Below, in pieces: positions 10,935 through 21,026 of a stretch of DNA of 35,801 nucleotides. Source of the stretch: Russula earlei (lineage: Eukaryota > Basidiomycota > Agaricomycetes > Russulales > Russulaceae); NCBI GenBank assembly GCA_025769875.1, contig JAGFNK010000531.1, forward strand, positions 1-35,801, given 5' to 3'. Position 1 is the first letter of the stretch; each line of letters begins with the position of its first letter. Both the position numbers and the translations under genes were made by a program. A model generated the notes under the pieces. It worked only from the letters and a program-made list of their open reading frames with translations. It was not told the origin of the DNA and ran no database searches.

Positions 10935-11413
10935 GCATCTGATTCATTTGCTGTTACTTAGTTTAGGGCCAGTCTTTTGAGGACTTGGGGTATATGATGG
11001 TGAAGAGGTGTTTCCTATAAGGCCCTTTATAAGGTTCTATTAGGGTCCTTAGAGTTGACCCTAATATCAGTATTAAGGTCCCTAGTGTTGTCTTATAGTT
11101 CATTCTAAGGTTATTAGAGTTAGTCTAATAATGTGTTCTAGGTCTATAGTATCTTCATCACTATCCAATATAAGGACTTTAATGTCATCTTAAAGGGTCC
11201 TTAGAAGGTCTTTAGTGTTGTCCTTTACTGCTGGATAGGTTGCCACTAAGTAGGGCTTGCCATATGTCAATTGTGCCACAATGCACATGCAATATTGTGG
11301 ACACCTCTAGTTATCAATTTTGGCCATGTGAACAGGGTGGCACCATGGAGCTTAGGTTTCCTCTAATAAGGAAGGGTCCTTCAAGGGCCCTCTCCAGAAA
11401 ATGGTTCATGACA
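10935..11413 (-). repeat. Truncated LTR E, Gypsy family 1
   Basis: On the minus strand it starts TGTCATGAACC at 11413 and follows family 1 through U3 to the attcatttcctg/gctgtta region, then stops at about 10935. The TATA box, R and U5 are absent. It is the most diverged family-1 copy, with CpGs almost entirely lost. The break coincides with the end of fragment J. Confidence 0.8.
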
Positions 11414-11666
11414 CCCCATTGTTCACTGCTGCCATATGTGAGGGCTCACAGCTGTTAAGATCTGACTGATCTTATTACCGACTCTTAGTGAAAGAGTTGG
11501 TTGATATAGTTCAAGCACTAGACTTTGAATCCGTTGATATTATCTCAGGAAGAGTAGATGATAGAGTAGAGAGGGACCTCTTTCACTATAGAGTAAATGA
11601 CTTTTAGAGCTTTGACAAGGTAGATATTGATATTTCTTGTAAGAGAGTAAGTTGAGTGTAAGGCTC
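11414..11666. other. Unassigned spacer between two LTRs
   Basis: One frame on the plus strand (about 11487-11606) stays open for some 40 codons with an acidic, Val/Asp-rich composition (ELVDIVQALDFESVDIIS). I recognise no domain. It ends at the TSD of LTR F. Confidence 0.3.
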
Positions 11667-12629
11667 TGTCAAGACTCACTGTTGAACAATCCAGTTCAAG
11701 AGTGAGGGGTTAGTTCAAAGATGAGTTGATAGACGTCCAAGACAGCGTGGGCAAGGAGTAGAGTCCAGAGCAGTAACAAATACCAAAGGGGTATGGTTAC
11801 TGGTAAAGTCGAGCAGGTGCGCAGAGAGGAGGCCGGGATAGTCACAAGGGGACGGCCCTTAAGGGAGTATCCCAGGAATGGAGAGTGCCATAAACAAATG
11901 GACAGTCTGAGGACTGTCTGCTACTTTATTGAGTGCTTATATACTACAAGAGAACTGCTAAATAGGGAACAAGTCATGACCTTGTTATCAAGCACAATAG
12001 AGTGATGAGTAAGAAGTTGGAGTGCGCTTACTGAGCATGCTCAGTCATGCTCAGTAAGCTGCTGAGTAAGAAGGCTTCTCTTGATGAGTAAGAGCCTTCA
12101 CTGTCCACATGTTCACTGCTTTAGTACACATGCAAGCACCTGATTCATTTCCTGTTAGTTAGTTTAGGGCCAGTCATTTGAGGACTTGTAGTTTGGTTTA
12201 GAGAATAGTGTTATCTTATAAGGCCCTTATATAGTTCTATTAGGGTCCTTAGAGTCAACCCTAATACTTCTATTAAGGTCCTTAGTATTGCCTTATAGTT
12301 CATTCTATAGTTATTAGAGTTAGTCTAATAACACATTGTAGGGTCTTTGTTACTAGGTTAGTGCCTATTGTAGAGCACCTAGAGTCGTCCTAAAGGGTCC
12401 TTAGGAAGGCCCTAATACTGTCCTTTATTGCTAGAAGGGTTGCCATTAAGTGGGGCTTGCTGTATGTCGATTGTGCCAAGAATTGCTCATGCAACAATGC
12501 GCACACGATACTGTGGACACCTCTACTCACCCCTTTTGCTCGTGTGAACAGGGTGACACCATAGAGGCTGGGTTTCCTCTCATAAGGAAGGGTCCTTCAA
12601 GGGCCATCTCTGGAGAATGGTTCATGATA
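11667..12629 (-). repeat. Solo LTR F, 963 bp, Gypsy family 1, TSD GGCTC
   Basis: On the minus strand it runs from TATCATGAACC (G-to-A change from TGTCATGAACC) at 12629 to AGTCTTGACA at 11667. It is flanked by an exact 5-bp repeat: ggctc at 11662-11666 and ggctc at 12630-12634. All LTR landmarks are present: the TATATAAG box, the ggacagtc/gactgtcc hairpin, and the long ctgagcatg palindromic words in U3. There is no internal sequence, so this is a solo LTR left by LTR-LTR recombination. Confidence 0.92.
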
Positions 12630-12724
12630 GGCTCGACTTCTTGGTACTGCAGAGTATTTATACAATATTTTGACAATGGCTGATCCGATTTGTACAAAAC
12701 TTGGGGTGCACATAGCTGAGAACC

Positions 12725-13646
12725 TGTTACACCATTTTCCTTCTACGTCTACTTCTTACCTTTTGCTATGACCATTTTCCTTCTACGTCTACTTCTTACC
12801 TTTTGCTATGGACTGCTTGCTTTCGTACGTCCCTTTACTTACTGGTCTTGTGATCTCTTATGTCTTGTGATCCCTTCTGTGCTATCATGTGATCCACACA
12901 CATCCAGGTAACACTGGATTGCTGTTACTTTTCCTTTGTTTGGTTCTCTTTCCATTTATATTCACTTCTTAGTTTTGACTGTGCAATGCTGCGCACTTAC
13001 TGTGCAGCACAGTTACTTGGTTCTGACTCATTTGTGGCCTCGTTTCTATGACTCCTACTTATTATGACTCCTACTATACTAGTAGCACAGTCAAAGCGCA
13101 GCTATTGCTGCGCTTCTCCTGTATATATAAGCTCAGTACTTTGTGACCAAAGCCCTAAGCTTGGTCTCTTGTAGAATCCAACCTACTCTTGTCCAACATA
13201 TTCTCCTGCAACCCACTTCACTCTCACAAACTTAAACCACAAACACGTCTCCATTTCATCAACTCTCCACACACCATCTACCATCTACTCTTCGCCTTTC
13301 CCTTCCTTCCCTAAGAGTCTCTCTTCACTCCCCTGAGAAGAGCTCTCCTCCTTTAAGACCTACCTTCCTCTACTCTCTCTGCATTGTTCAAGGTCCCCAA
13401 TGGACTTGAACGCATATAGCTAGTGGAACCAGCCCTGGTCTATCCCATTACAAACTTACCCTAGCTTCTCAACGGACCGAGTTGTACTAGGAAGGGTCTA
13501 TTGGCCATAACCTGTTTAGCATGAAACACTTCGACCGCTGCAGGGATCCTTACTCATTATACATGGGAACCAGCCCGTTTCTTGAACACCTCTCTATCAT
13601 CGACTTGTTTTCCGCTTGTGAACTGACACAGCTAGTTACTGTGACA
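12725..13646 (+). repeat. Solo LTR G, 922 bp, family 2, TSD GAACC
   Basis: It begins TGTTACACC and ends TTACTGTGACA. Exact gaacc repeats flank it at 12720-12724 and 13647-13651. TATATATAA lies at about 13122-13130, just after a perfect hairpin GCGCAGC-TATT-GCTGCGC (about 13096-13113). R-U5 is pyrimidine-rich. Copies H and I of the same family lie downstream in the opposite orientation. G keeps more CpGs than either, so it is probably the youngest of the three. Confidence 0.92.
12731..12810 (+). repeat. Exact 40-bp tandem duplication at the LTR G start
   Basis: Positions 12731-12770 and 12771-12810 are identical 40-mers starting accattttccttctacgtct. LTR copies H and I have a single copy at the same place, so this duplication is specific to G and recent enough to be unmutated. 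Confidence 0.9.
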
Positions 13647-13734
13647 GAACCAGTAGTATCCGAAAACGTAGAGTGCAATTCGAGAATGTCAGGAATGACT
13701 CACACATGAGTCATTCTTTCCTAGTATCTGTCAT

Positions 13735-13850
13735 CAAAAGTAAGCGATCAATAAGTGAGCCAGTAAGCAATCAGTAAGCAAATCACTAAGCAGTGGTAAG
13801 CAGGGATGAATAATCCACAAGCAAATCAGTAAGCAACAGTAAGCAGAGAT
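13735..13850 (+). repeat. Degenerate short repeats of a cagtaagca word
   Basis: Variants of cagtaagcaa recur about every 10-20 nt: gccagtaagcaatcagtaag, cactaagcag, ggtaagcagg, cagtaagcaacagtaagcag. The array is irregular and looks like an old minisatellite. Just upstream (about 13693-13714) is a palindrome, aatgactca-caca-tgagtcatt. Confidence 0.6.
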
Positions 13851-14139
13851 GAGTCACCATAGGTAATAGATGAGAATGCAAGAATTCCTAACAACAGCCC
13901 ACTATTGCCTTGCCCATTCATGTGCAATCACAATCACTTGCTTGACACATGCCTTGTGTCATTGGTTTGATTTGGTCTCTCTCAGTCTTCCCTCAGTCCT
14001 TGTCTGGCCCTATGAACTCAAGTGCACTGTTCTGGCACACTACAAGTTGTAAATAGTTGTATCATATCATGTGTTCAGCTGCAGGAATAATGAAATCTTA
14101 TCATGCTTGGGGTCAGCATCCCAAAACATGAAAATTCAA

Positions 14140-14665
14140 CAAGTGAAACCCATTATTTGGGCTCATCTAGACACAGTACATAAGATTCTACTGTGCAAGT
14201 TTCAAGGCAATCCATTGAGAAATGGTTGAGATATGGCAGTTCAAAATTTCACATGCAGATTGGCACCCAAAATTCAAAACTTCAAGAACCGAATATATTG
14301 AGAAACAGTTGAGATTTTCAAAATTTTGCACTCAGATCACACCCAAAAATCAAAACTTCTAGAACTTAGAATCAGACCCCAAATCTTGGGCTGCACCTAG
14401 ATACAGTACATGAGATCCCACCATTGAAGTTTCAAGTCAATCAATTGAGAAACAGTTGAGATATGGCAGTTCAAAGTTTTGCACTCCTGTCAGCACCCAA
14501 AAATTGACATTTCAAGAACTGCATGTTATGCTCCCATATTTTAGCCGCACCTGGATACACTATATAAGGTTCTAATCTCAAAGTTTCAAGGCAATCTGTT
14601 GAGAAACTGTTGAGATATAGCAGTTTTAATTTCACACTTGAAATGACATCCAAAAATGGCAAGTG
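14140..14665 (+). repeat. Degenerate tandem repeat, about 150-bp unit
   Basis: Three near-full units (about 14140-14290, 14370-14525, 14526-14665) and one partial unit (14291-14369) share the same order of words: gggctgcacctagatacagt, aagtttcaaggcaatc, attgagaaacagttgagata, tggcagttcaaa, acccaaaaatcaaaac, ttcaagaact. Divergence between units is high. No coding signal is present. It lies between solo LTRs G and H, and its origin is unknown. Confidence 0.75.
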
Positions 14666-14849
14666 CAAGGTCATGTGAACATGAAAATGACAGTAAGAAA
14701 GTTTACATCTCATCTCATAGATAGTGCAGCTGATGATCAGCCATGATTTACCTACAATTGCAGGCTTGCATAGCCTGCAGACTTATTTACTTAAAGAGTA
14801 GTTTACTGGTTATGATCTACCCTTATGTTGGTTTGTCTCTAACCCTTTC

Positions 14850-15715
14850 TGTCATGGTAATGAGCTGTGTCAGTTCTTCAAGCCTGAAGTTGAGTTGATA
14901 GTAAAGTGTGTTCAATGAATGGGCTGGTTCCCGTTGTAAAGAATAAGGATCCCTGCAGTGGTCAAAGTGTTTTATGCTAAACAGGTTATGGCCAAAAGAC
15001 CCTTCCTAGTATGACTCAGTCCATTGAGAAGCTAGGGTAAGTTTGTAATGGGATAGACTAGGGCTGGTTCCACTGGCTATATGTGTTCAAGTCTGTCATA
15101 GACCTTGAACACACACAGAGAGAGAGGAAGGTATGTCTTGAAGAAGGAGAGCTCTTCTCAGTAGAGTGAAGAGAGACTCTTAGGAGAGGAAGGGGAAGGT
15201 GAAGAGTAGATGGTAGATGGTGTGTGTGTGTGTGAAGAGTTGATGAAATGGAGAGGTGGATGTGGTTTGAGGTTTAGGTGTTGTGTGGGTTGCAGGCAAA
15301 TATGTTTGGACAAGAGTAGGTTGGATTCTACAAGAGACCAAGCTTAGGGCTTTGGTCACAAAGTACTGAGCTTATATATACAGGAGAAGCGCAGCAGTAG
15401 CTGCACTTTGACTGTGCTACTAGTATAGTAGGAGTCATAATAAGTAGGAGTCATAGAGATGAGGCCACAAATGAGTCAGAACCAAGTGACTGTGCTGCAC
15501 AGTTGAACTTGTGAAGTAAGTATAAAAGGAAAGAGAACCAAACAAAGGGAAAGCGACAGCAATCCAGTGTTACCTGGACATGTATGGATCACATGATAAC
15601 ACAGAAGGGATCACAAGATGTAAGAGATCACGAGACCAGTAAGTAAAGGGACATATGAAGGAAGCAGTCCATAGCAAAAGGTATGAAGTAAATGTAAAAG
15701 GAAAATATTGTAACA
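14850..15715 (-). repeat. Solo LTR H, 866 bp, family 2, TSD CTTTC
   Basis: On the minus strand it runs from TGTTACAATATTTTCC at 15715 to ACCATGACA at 14850. Exact ctttc repeats flank it at 14845-14849 and 15716-15720. It has a tatatata TATA region (about 15373) and shares taggaagggtct, ggccataacctgtttagc and aagcttagggctttggtc blocks (either strand) with G and I. It lacks the 40-bp duplication and is strongly CpG-poor. Confidence 0.92.
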
Positions 15716-16056
15716 CTTTCCTTTCTTGTCATTGTTCTCTACTGTCACCCTCATTCCCCTGGTTACCATTTCATCCCTTGATGCTGATGCTGATGGTCCA
15801 TCATTGTTTCACCTGTTGTTTCACTTGTTACATTCCATCTATTGTTCAAGTTCCTTTTGCTACTGGTCTAGTATTATCTATTGTTCTGCATATAGTACTG
15901 TACAGCCTTGCTAGATATTGTCTGACTTAATCCTGAGATGCTAAACCTTTGAACCAGCCTCCTCGAGCTGGCCCCACTGAACCCCTTGAACCAAGTCATG
16001 GGGACTTGGCCTCACTGAACCTTGAGCTAATGCTCCAATGGCTGTGACACTGTAAC
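15716..16056 (+). repeat. LTR-like 3' fragment K, related to 10810-10932
   Basis: From about 15930 the sequence matches fragment J (ccttgaaccaagtcatgggg, gagctaatgctccaatgg) and ends ..CTGTAACA at 16056. 15716-15930 is pyrimidine-rich with a small open frame that I do not recognise. LTR H sits immediately upstream, so H probably inserted into or beside this older element. Confidence 0.45.
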
Positions 16057-16196
16057 ACATACCTAGATAACTGCCTTGCTTGATTTTATCTAGGTAATAC
16101 ATTATAGTAATTGCTTATGTGTGCAATACTGAGTGCCTTGCTTAATCTTATCTAGCAATTCCCACATGCATACACTGCACATGCATTTGGATGCTG

Positions 16197-16985
16197 TGTC
16201 ATGGTAGCTAGCCATGTCAGTTCTCAAGCCTGAAGACAAGTTCATTTGAAGAGACAAAGACAATTCAAGTTGCTCTAAGAGCTTCCCTGCAGCTGTTGCT
16301 AGTGTTTTAGGCTAAACAGGTTATGGCCAATAGACCCTTCCTAGTATGACTCAGTCCATTGAGAAGCTAGGGTAAGTTGTATGTGATAGACATGGGGGGT
16401 TTCCCCCAAGCTATATGCACTTAGGAATTCTGTTACCCTAAGCAACACAAAGAAAGTAAGGAGAAGGTAGATGGAGTGTGGTAGATTGAGAAGAACTCTA
16501 GGAAGTTCTAAAAGGTGAGTGTGATTAGGTGTTTGAGAGATGGGTTAAGAGGGTTTTGGGTTGCAGGCAAATATGTTGGACAAGAGTAGGTTGGATTCTA
16601 CAAGAGACCAAGCTTAGGGCTTTGGTCTCAAAGTACTGGGCTTACATATACAGTCAAAGTGCAGCTATTAGTATAGTAGGAGTCATAATAAATAGGAGTC
16701 ATAGAAATAAGGCCATGAATGAGTCAGAGCCAAATAACTGTGCTGCACAGTAAGTGGGCAGCATTGCACAATTGAAACTAAGAAATGGATATAAATGGAA
16801 AGAGAACCAAACAAAGGGAAAGTAACAACAATCCAGTGTTACCTGGACATGTATGGATCACATGATAAAGCAGAAGGGATCACAAGACATAAGAGATCAC
16901 AAGACCAGTAAGTAAGGAGATGTATGAGAGCAAGCAGTCCGTAATGAAAGGTAAGAAGTAAATGTAAGAGAAAAATGTTGTAACA
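16197..16985 (-). repeat. Solo LTR I, 789 bp, family 2, TSD TGCTG
   Basis: On the minus strand it runs from TGTTACAACATTTTTC at 16985 to CTACCATGACA at 16197. Exact tgctg repeats flank it at 16192-16196 and 16986-16990. Compared with G and H it has internal deletions, including the right half of the hairpin upstream of the TATA region. No internal retrotransposon sequence remains. Confidence 0.92.
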
Positions 16986-17723
16986 TGCTGCATGCCTACA
17001 CACTGCACACTCAACAAATATATTACAGTGGTCTATTAATCTAACAAACTTAACTGAAATCAGCCAGTTTTCTTCAGTTCAGTCTGGTTCTGGAGATATT
17101 CAGGTTCAGTCTCAACAGGTTACAGTTACAGTTAAGTCCAAATGAGATCCAAAAACTGGACTGGACTGGACTTAAAACACTATATCTACTAAACACTATA
17201 TCCACTATTGTCCTACCTAACATATAACATCTATGATCAGATCTAGAACCTTATTGGAGAGGTCTTCACCTTCTCTGATCCATCAGGGTTCTGGTTCAAC
17301 ACCACTATGATTTCCCATCCCACTTCATTTACTTATTCTCCAATTTTGCTAACACTTGCCTCATTCTGATTAGTGTAGAATGTCTTAGGCCCATGATACC
17401 AACCAAGAATTCTTGAACTTCGAACTTGAACTTGAATTTCAGGATTTTCTGGGAGTGACTGGTGTGACCAGTGTGATATAAGTGACATTGCATATATGAT
17501 AAACTAATAGGTTTTTTTTTAATGAGTTTTTATTTGCTTGTGATTTGCATATTCACTTGTGATTTGCATATTTGAGTATTGTGATTGCAGCCGTGACTGG
17601 GAACTGACTCAGTCCACTGTGTCTGCTGAATGTTGCCAAGGCATACTGTAGGGCCCAGATCCATGCACATGGAGCAAGAGATTTTTGAAGAGGAAATGGA
17701 AAATCTTTTTTTTGAAAAAAACA
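16986..17723 (+). repeat. Retroelement leader-like fragment and Harbinger 3' flank
   Basis: 17219-17300 copies the leader segment seen on the minus strand at 8981-9064 (aacatctatgatcaga, gaggtcttcaccttctctga). 17306-17392 copies 306-395. Together they suggest LTR end, leader and internal start of one element family, here on the plus strand. 17395-17723 has no coding signal and is the 3' flank of the Harbinger gene. Confidence 0.45.
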
Positions 17724-19085
17724 CTATTCAATAACATGTTCTGTGCAGTCCCTCTGAATTCTCTGATACTGCTCCCACATGTCATCAGCAATTTTATCTC
17801 GCCTGATATTTGCTTGCTCCCTCTCATGCTGCATCACAGGGCCTGTTCCAAGTTCACCAGCCAGTGCTTCCTCTTCTTGTGCATCCATCTGGAGGTCAGC
17901 CACTTGGTCGTCAAAGGTGCCAATCTCCCTAGAGTCATATGCACAAATAAGATTGTGAAGTGCTGTGAGCGCACATGGGACATGTGCTTGAACTCCCATG
18001 TCATACTCACAGGGTTGTGAGAGAATGTTGAAATGCTGCTTGAGAATTCCAAAAATGCATTCAATGATATTGTGAGCTTGGGCATGACGCAAATCAAACA
18101 GCTCCTTGGGTGTGCATGGCCTAGGACAAACGTCAGTAAGACAACTTGAAAGTAAGACAACAAAGACTCACCTTGTGTGAGCATGGCCCCATTCAGCTAG
18201 ATGGTACCGCATGCCTTGATAAGGGGTGAGAAGTACATCTGATGAGGCAAAACCTGCATCACCAAGATAATACTTCCCCCTTGGGACATGAAGATCAGAA
18301 TGACGTGCTGTGTGAAAAAGTGTCATGTCAGCAGTGGAACCCTCCCAACCAGTCAGCAGGTAGGTGAAGCAGAGGTCAAATGAGCATCCCATGAGGCAGT
18401 TCTGCATGAGACCTCCTTTGCGGTTCATTGCCGCATCACGCTCTGCAGCAGTGGTGAAACAGTCGATATGTGTACTGTCGATAGCACTCAGCGTGTCCTT
18501 GAGAAATGGAAAAAAATTGGGGCTGCTTTGGATAAAGGGGTGAGGGGGTGAATCAGCATCAGCAAGGCACACAAATGTGGTGTTGAAGGGAGGGCTCAAG
18601 AGAACACCTAGAATTTTTTTAAAATACTTAGCTATCCATCAGATGACATCTGAAGGAAACCTGAGAGATACTTACTTTGAAATGGTGTGGGGTGACCACT
18701 GAAAATGCTCTCCAACATGTGTCAATGGCAGCCCTGTGACAGCTGTATAAAGGAAGATGGCAATTTGTTCTTTGACTTGGACGTGTCATGATGATGAGAT
18801 ATCAAGTCATTGGAGGATCTGCTGGAGGATGATAAATACTTTTTTATGCACCCCAAGCTCAGTCTGAATGTGCTCTGGATGGCTAGTGAGTAGGTCCTCA
18901 ACCCACTTAGCCCCAGTGTATGAAGATGTGTGATATGGGATAGGAGGATGATAGAGGGGCTCAAGGAGCTCAAGTAATGCTTGGCAGCAAAGTAGGAGAA
19001 CAGTTGACATATTTAACATGACATAGAGCCGTTGGTGCCATTGGTGTTGCCATTGTACCCATTGCTGATGAGGGTTATCAGGCAT
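17724..19085 (-). pseudogene. PIF/Harbinger transposase, mostly preserved
   Basis: DDE-superfamily transposase of the PIF/Harbinger type, which cuts and pastes the element. The N-terminal domain (ATG at 19083-19085) includes YTGAKWVEDLLTSHPEHIQT and ELGVHKKVF. A frame change near 18800-18830 leads into QIAIFLYTAVTGLPLTHVGE, then an intron starting GTAAGT and a YFKKILGVLLSPPFNTTFVC exon. Catalytic residues are visible: D in SAIDSTHID, D in YYLGDAGFASSDV, and E in AHNIIECIFGILK. A 51-nt intron (18121-18171) joins AHTR to PCTPKELFDLRHA in frame. The C-terminus is acidic and ends with a stop at 17724-17726. The frameshift and one irregular splice phase argue for recent inactivation. The 5' flank is cut off 40 bp before the start codon by LTR A, so no left/right inverted repeat pair can be assigned. 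Confidence 0.87.
18121..18171 (-). other. Intron in the Harbinger transposase
   Basis: On the minus strand ACACAAG is followed by GTGAGTCTTTG, and the intron closes with GTCCTAG. Removing 51 nt keeps the frame and restores the family's E-containing C-terminal region directly after GMRYHLAEWGHAHTR. Confidence 0.8.
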
Positions 19086-19124
19086 CTTGAGCAAGGGAGG
19101 GGACAACAATGGGGACAAAGCATG

Positions 19125-19953
19125 TGTCAAGACACGTACTGCTGATCCGTGTGGACTCAGGAGCAGGTGGGCAAGGGTCGGAACAGATGGTACGCGGCGT
19201 AGGCGGCGTTGAACAAGAGGACGAGCCAAATGACTAAGATATACCAGATGGGGACTGGTACGTGTAACTGGAGGCAGAGGCGAAGGTTAGAAGCCAGTGC
19301 AGCGAGGGGACTTTAAACAAGGCGGTCGTAGAAGAGTACCTTGGGGACGAGAGGAGTCTTTAAACTGAGCGGTCGCAGGGGAGTACCCAGGAAGAGGAGA
19401 GTATCACAAATGGACAGTCTGACGACTGCCATGCTTCATTGGGGCTTATATACAGTGTACAGGGTCGATTACAAAGACTTGGGACTATTCTAGACTCTTT
19501 GGTACCATCCAATAGGACTACAGAGGCATAAACTTGCTTGTGTCAAGTTTCAGGCTTACTGAGCGCATTACTGATCATTGTGGAGCGATGACATCATTAT
19601 GATGTCACTGTGGAGTGCTTAGTGAGCCTATGAGGTCACTGTGGAGTCGCTCAGTCAGCTATGATGTCATTGGAGCCTGGATGACGTCAGATGATTTATG
19701 CAACAGTTTCTAAGAGTTTGTGCCGCTGTTTCGGGTCCTTGGTGGCTGGGTGGCCATGTGGCTGCCACGCGATGATTACCCAATTAGGAAACGGGTGCCT
19801 GGTCGTGTTATAGTGCCTTTGCAATAGCGATATCTTGCACTGCAGGGGGAATAGCCCAGAAAACGGAAGGGAGTTGGTAATGCAAAATGAGAGAGGTCTC
19901 TCTTGAGTGAAATAGGACCATCTACGGTCAGGGCCTGGCCTTGATTCGTAACA
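19125..19953 (-). repeat. LTR A, 829 bp, family 1b, mismatched flanks
   Basis: On the minus strand it starts TGTTACGAATC at 19953 and ends GTGTCTTGACA at 19125. It is nearly identical to the copy at 26481-27309 and of equal length. The promoter layout (TATATAAG, then a ggcagtc-gtca-gactgtcc hairpin and a ctctcc block) matches the 961-bp family, so the two families are related. The left flank is gcatg (Harbinger 5' flank) and the right flank is ccacc (gag). They differ, so this is not a simple solo insertion. U3 has several CRE-like words, including TGACGTCA at 19682-19689. Confidence 0.88.
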
Positions 19954-21026
19954 CCACCGGCAGCACCTGCACAAGCAGCACCACCCGTACCCCCGGCACC
20001 ACCAGCTCCAGTACCGCCACCACCTCCCGTACAACCCGCTCCGATGGCGGCACCAGCTCCTGCCCAGGTACAACAGAATCGTATCATTGGGACTGCCCCA
20101 GAAGCCTTCGATGGCAAAGCAGAGAACGCGGAAACATTCTGGGCTGCCTTGGACAACTACTACTACATCAACCTGGACTCGTTTCCAGACGAAGGGAAAA
20201 GAGTCGCAGCGGCCCTTACTCACTTCAAGATAGGTACCCCAGCAGGGACATGGGCCCGAGAACTAACGACAAAGGCTCAGGCCTTACAACCAATCAACTA
20301 TGGCACTTGGCAAGACTTTAAGACAGCTTTGCCGACCACTTCATTCCAGCAGATGCGCAATTAGAATCAAATGCCTTAATGCACTCCCTGCGACAAGGCA
20401 ACACCCCGTTCAATGAATGGTACCAAAAGTGGTCCCATCATGCGACCCGCTCCCAAGCAGATGAGAACACTAAGATGTTTGCTTTCCGCCGTAACCTGAA
20501 TCAAGGGATTCACACCAAGATATTGGGTATAACGCCTGCGCCTACCACCTTGGCAGCACTGGTCAAGAAAGCACGCGAATTCGATCAAGTGTATCACATG
20601 TGGATGTCACCATCATTCCGTACAGGAAAACCGCCAGTACGAACAAGAGGTCTAGGTACTAATGACCCGGATACTCCAGTAGAGATCAATCTCTATCAAG
20701 GGGAACCAGGTGAACAACGCTGGAACAACAATGCCCCCCGTAACATGCTCACGAAAGCTGAGAAACAACGACGCACAGAGTTAAAACTGTGCTATTATTG
20801 CGGCAAACCCAACCACATGGCCAAAGAATGCAGGTCGAAGAAAGCTGCTGCCCGTGCTCGTCGCCCCGGACAATCCTCACAGACTGCAGTCCGTTCCGCT
20901 ACCATTCAGGAAGAACAACCTGAACAGAAAGACACCGACCCAGTTCCTATTGCTTCCCTTGTAACTTGGCGAGAAAGTCTCGCCGCTAACATTCCACGTC
21001 CCCACTCTGCTCCTATGGATTTTTGA
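19954..21026 (+). pseudogene. gag: Gypsy gag, 5'-truncated and frameshifted
   Basis: Capsid-nucleocapsid protein that packages the retrotransposon RNA. The frame is open from the first base after LTR A through a Pro/Ala-rich stretch, with an internal ATG at 20044. It continues through PEAFDGKAENAETFWAALDN, WARELTTKAQ and NYGTWQDFKTA. A single missing base near 20328-20331 shifts the frame; the remainder (LRQGNTPFNEWYQKW onward) continues to 21026. A CCHC zinc knuckle, CYYCGKPNHMAKEC, lies about 138 codons into the second open part (from 20790). The gag stop (TGA 21024-21026) overlaps the pol frame by a few bases. Confidence 0.9.

Noticed and set aside
9687..12683. Several 60-80 codon frames within 9.6-12.7 kb as small genes
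   Set aside because: The same frames recur in every LTR copy of the family, including 24647-25491, and are LTR sequence read through by chance.
14140..14665. CRISPR-like array
   Set aside because: Units are about 150 bp, diverged, with no constant short repeat or unique spacers, and the sequence is eukaryotic.
18807..19229. A 140-codon minus-strand frame starting inside LTR A
   Set aside because: Its first part is LTR sequence (also present at 26310-26585). Only the part from the ATG at 19085 belongs to the Harbinger transposase.
19696..20223. A Gly/Trp/Cys-rich 175-codon minus-strand frame
   Set aside because: It is the antisense of LTR A and the Pro/Ala-rich start of gag.
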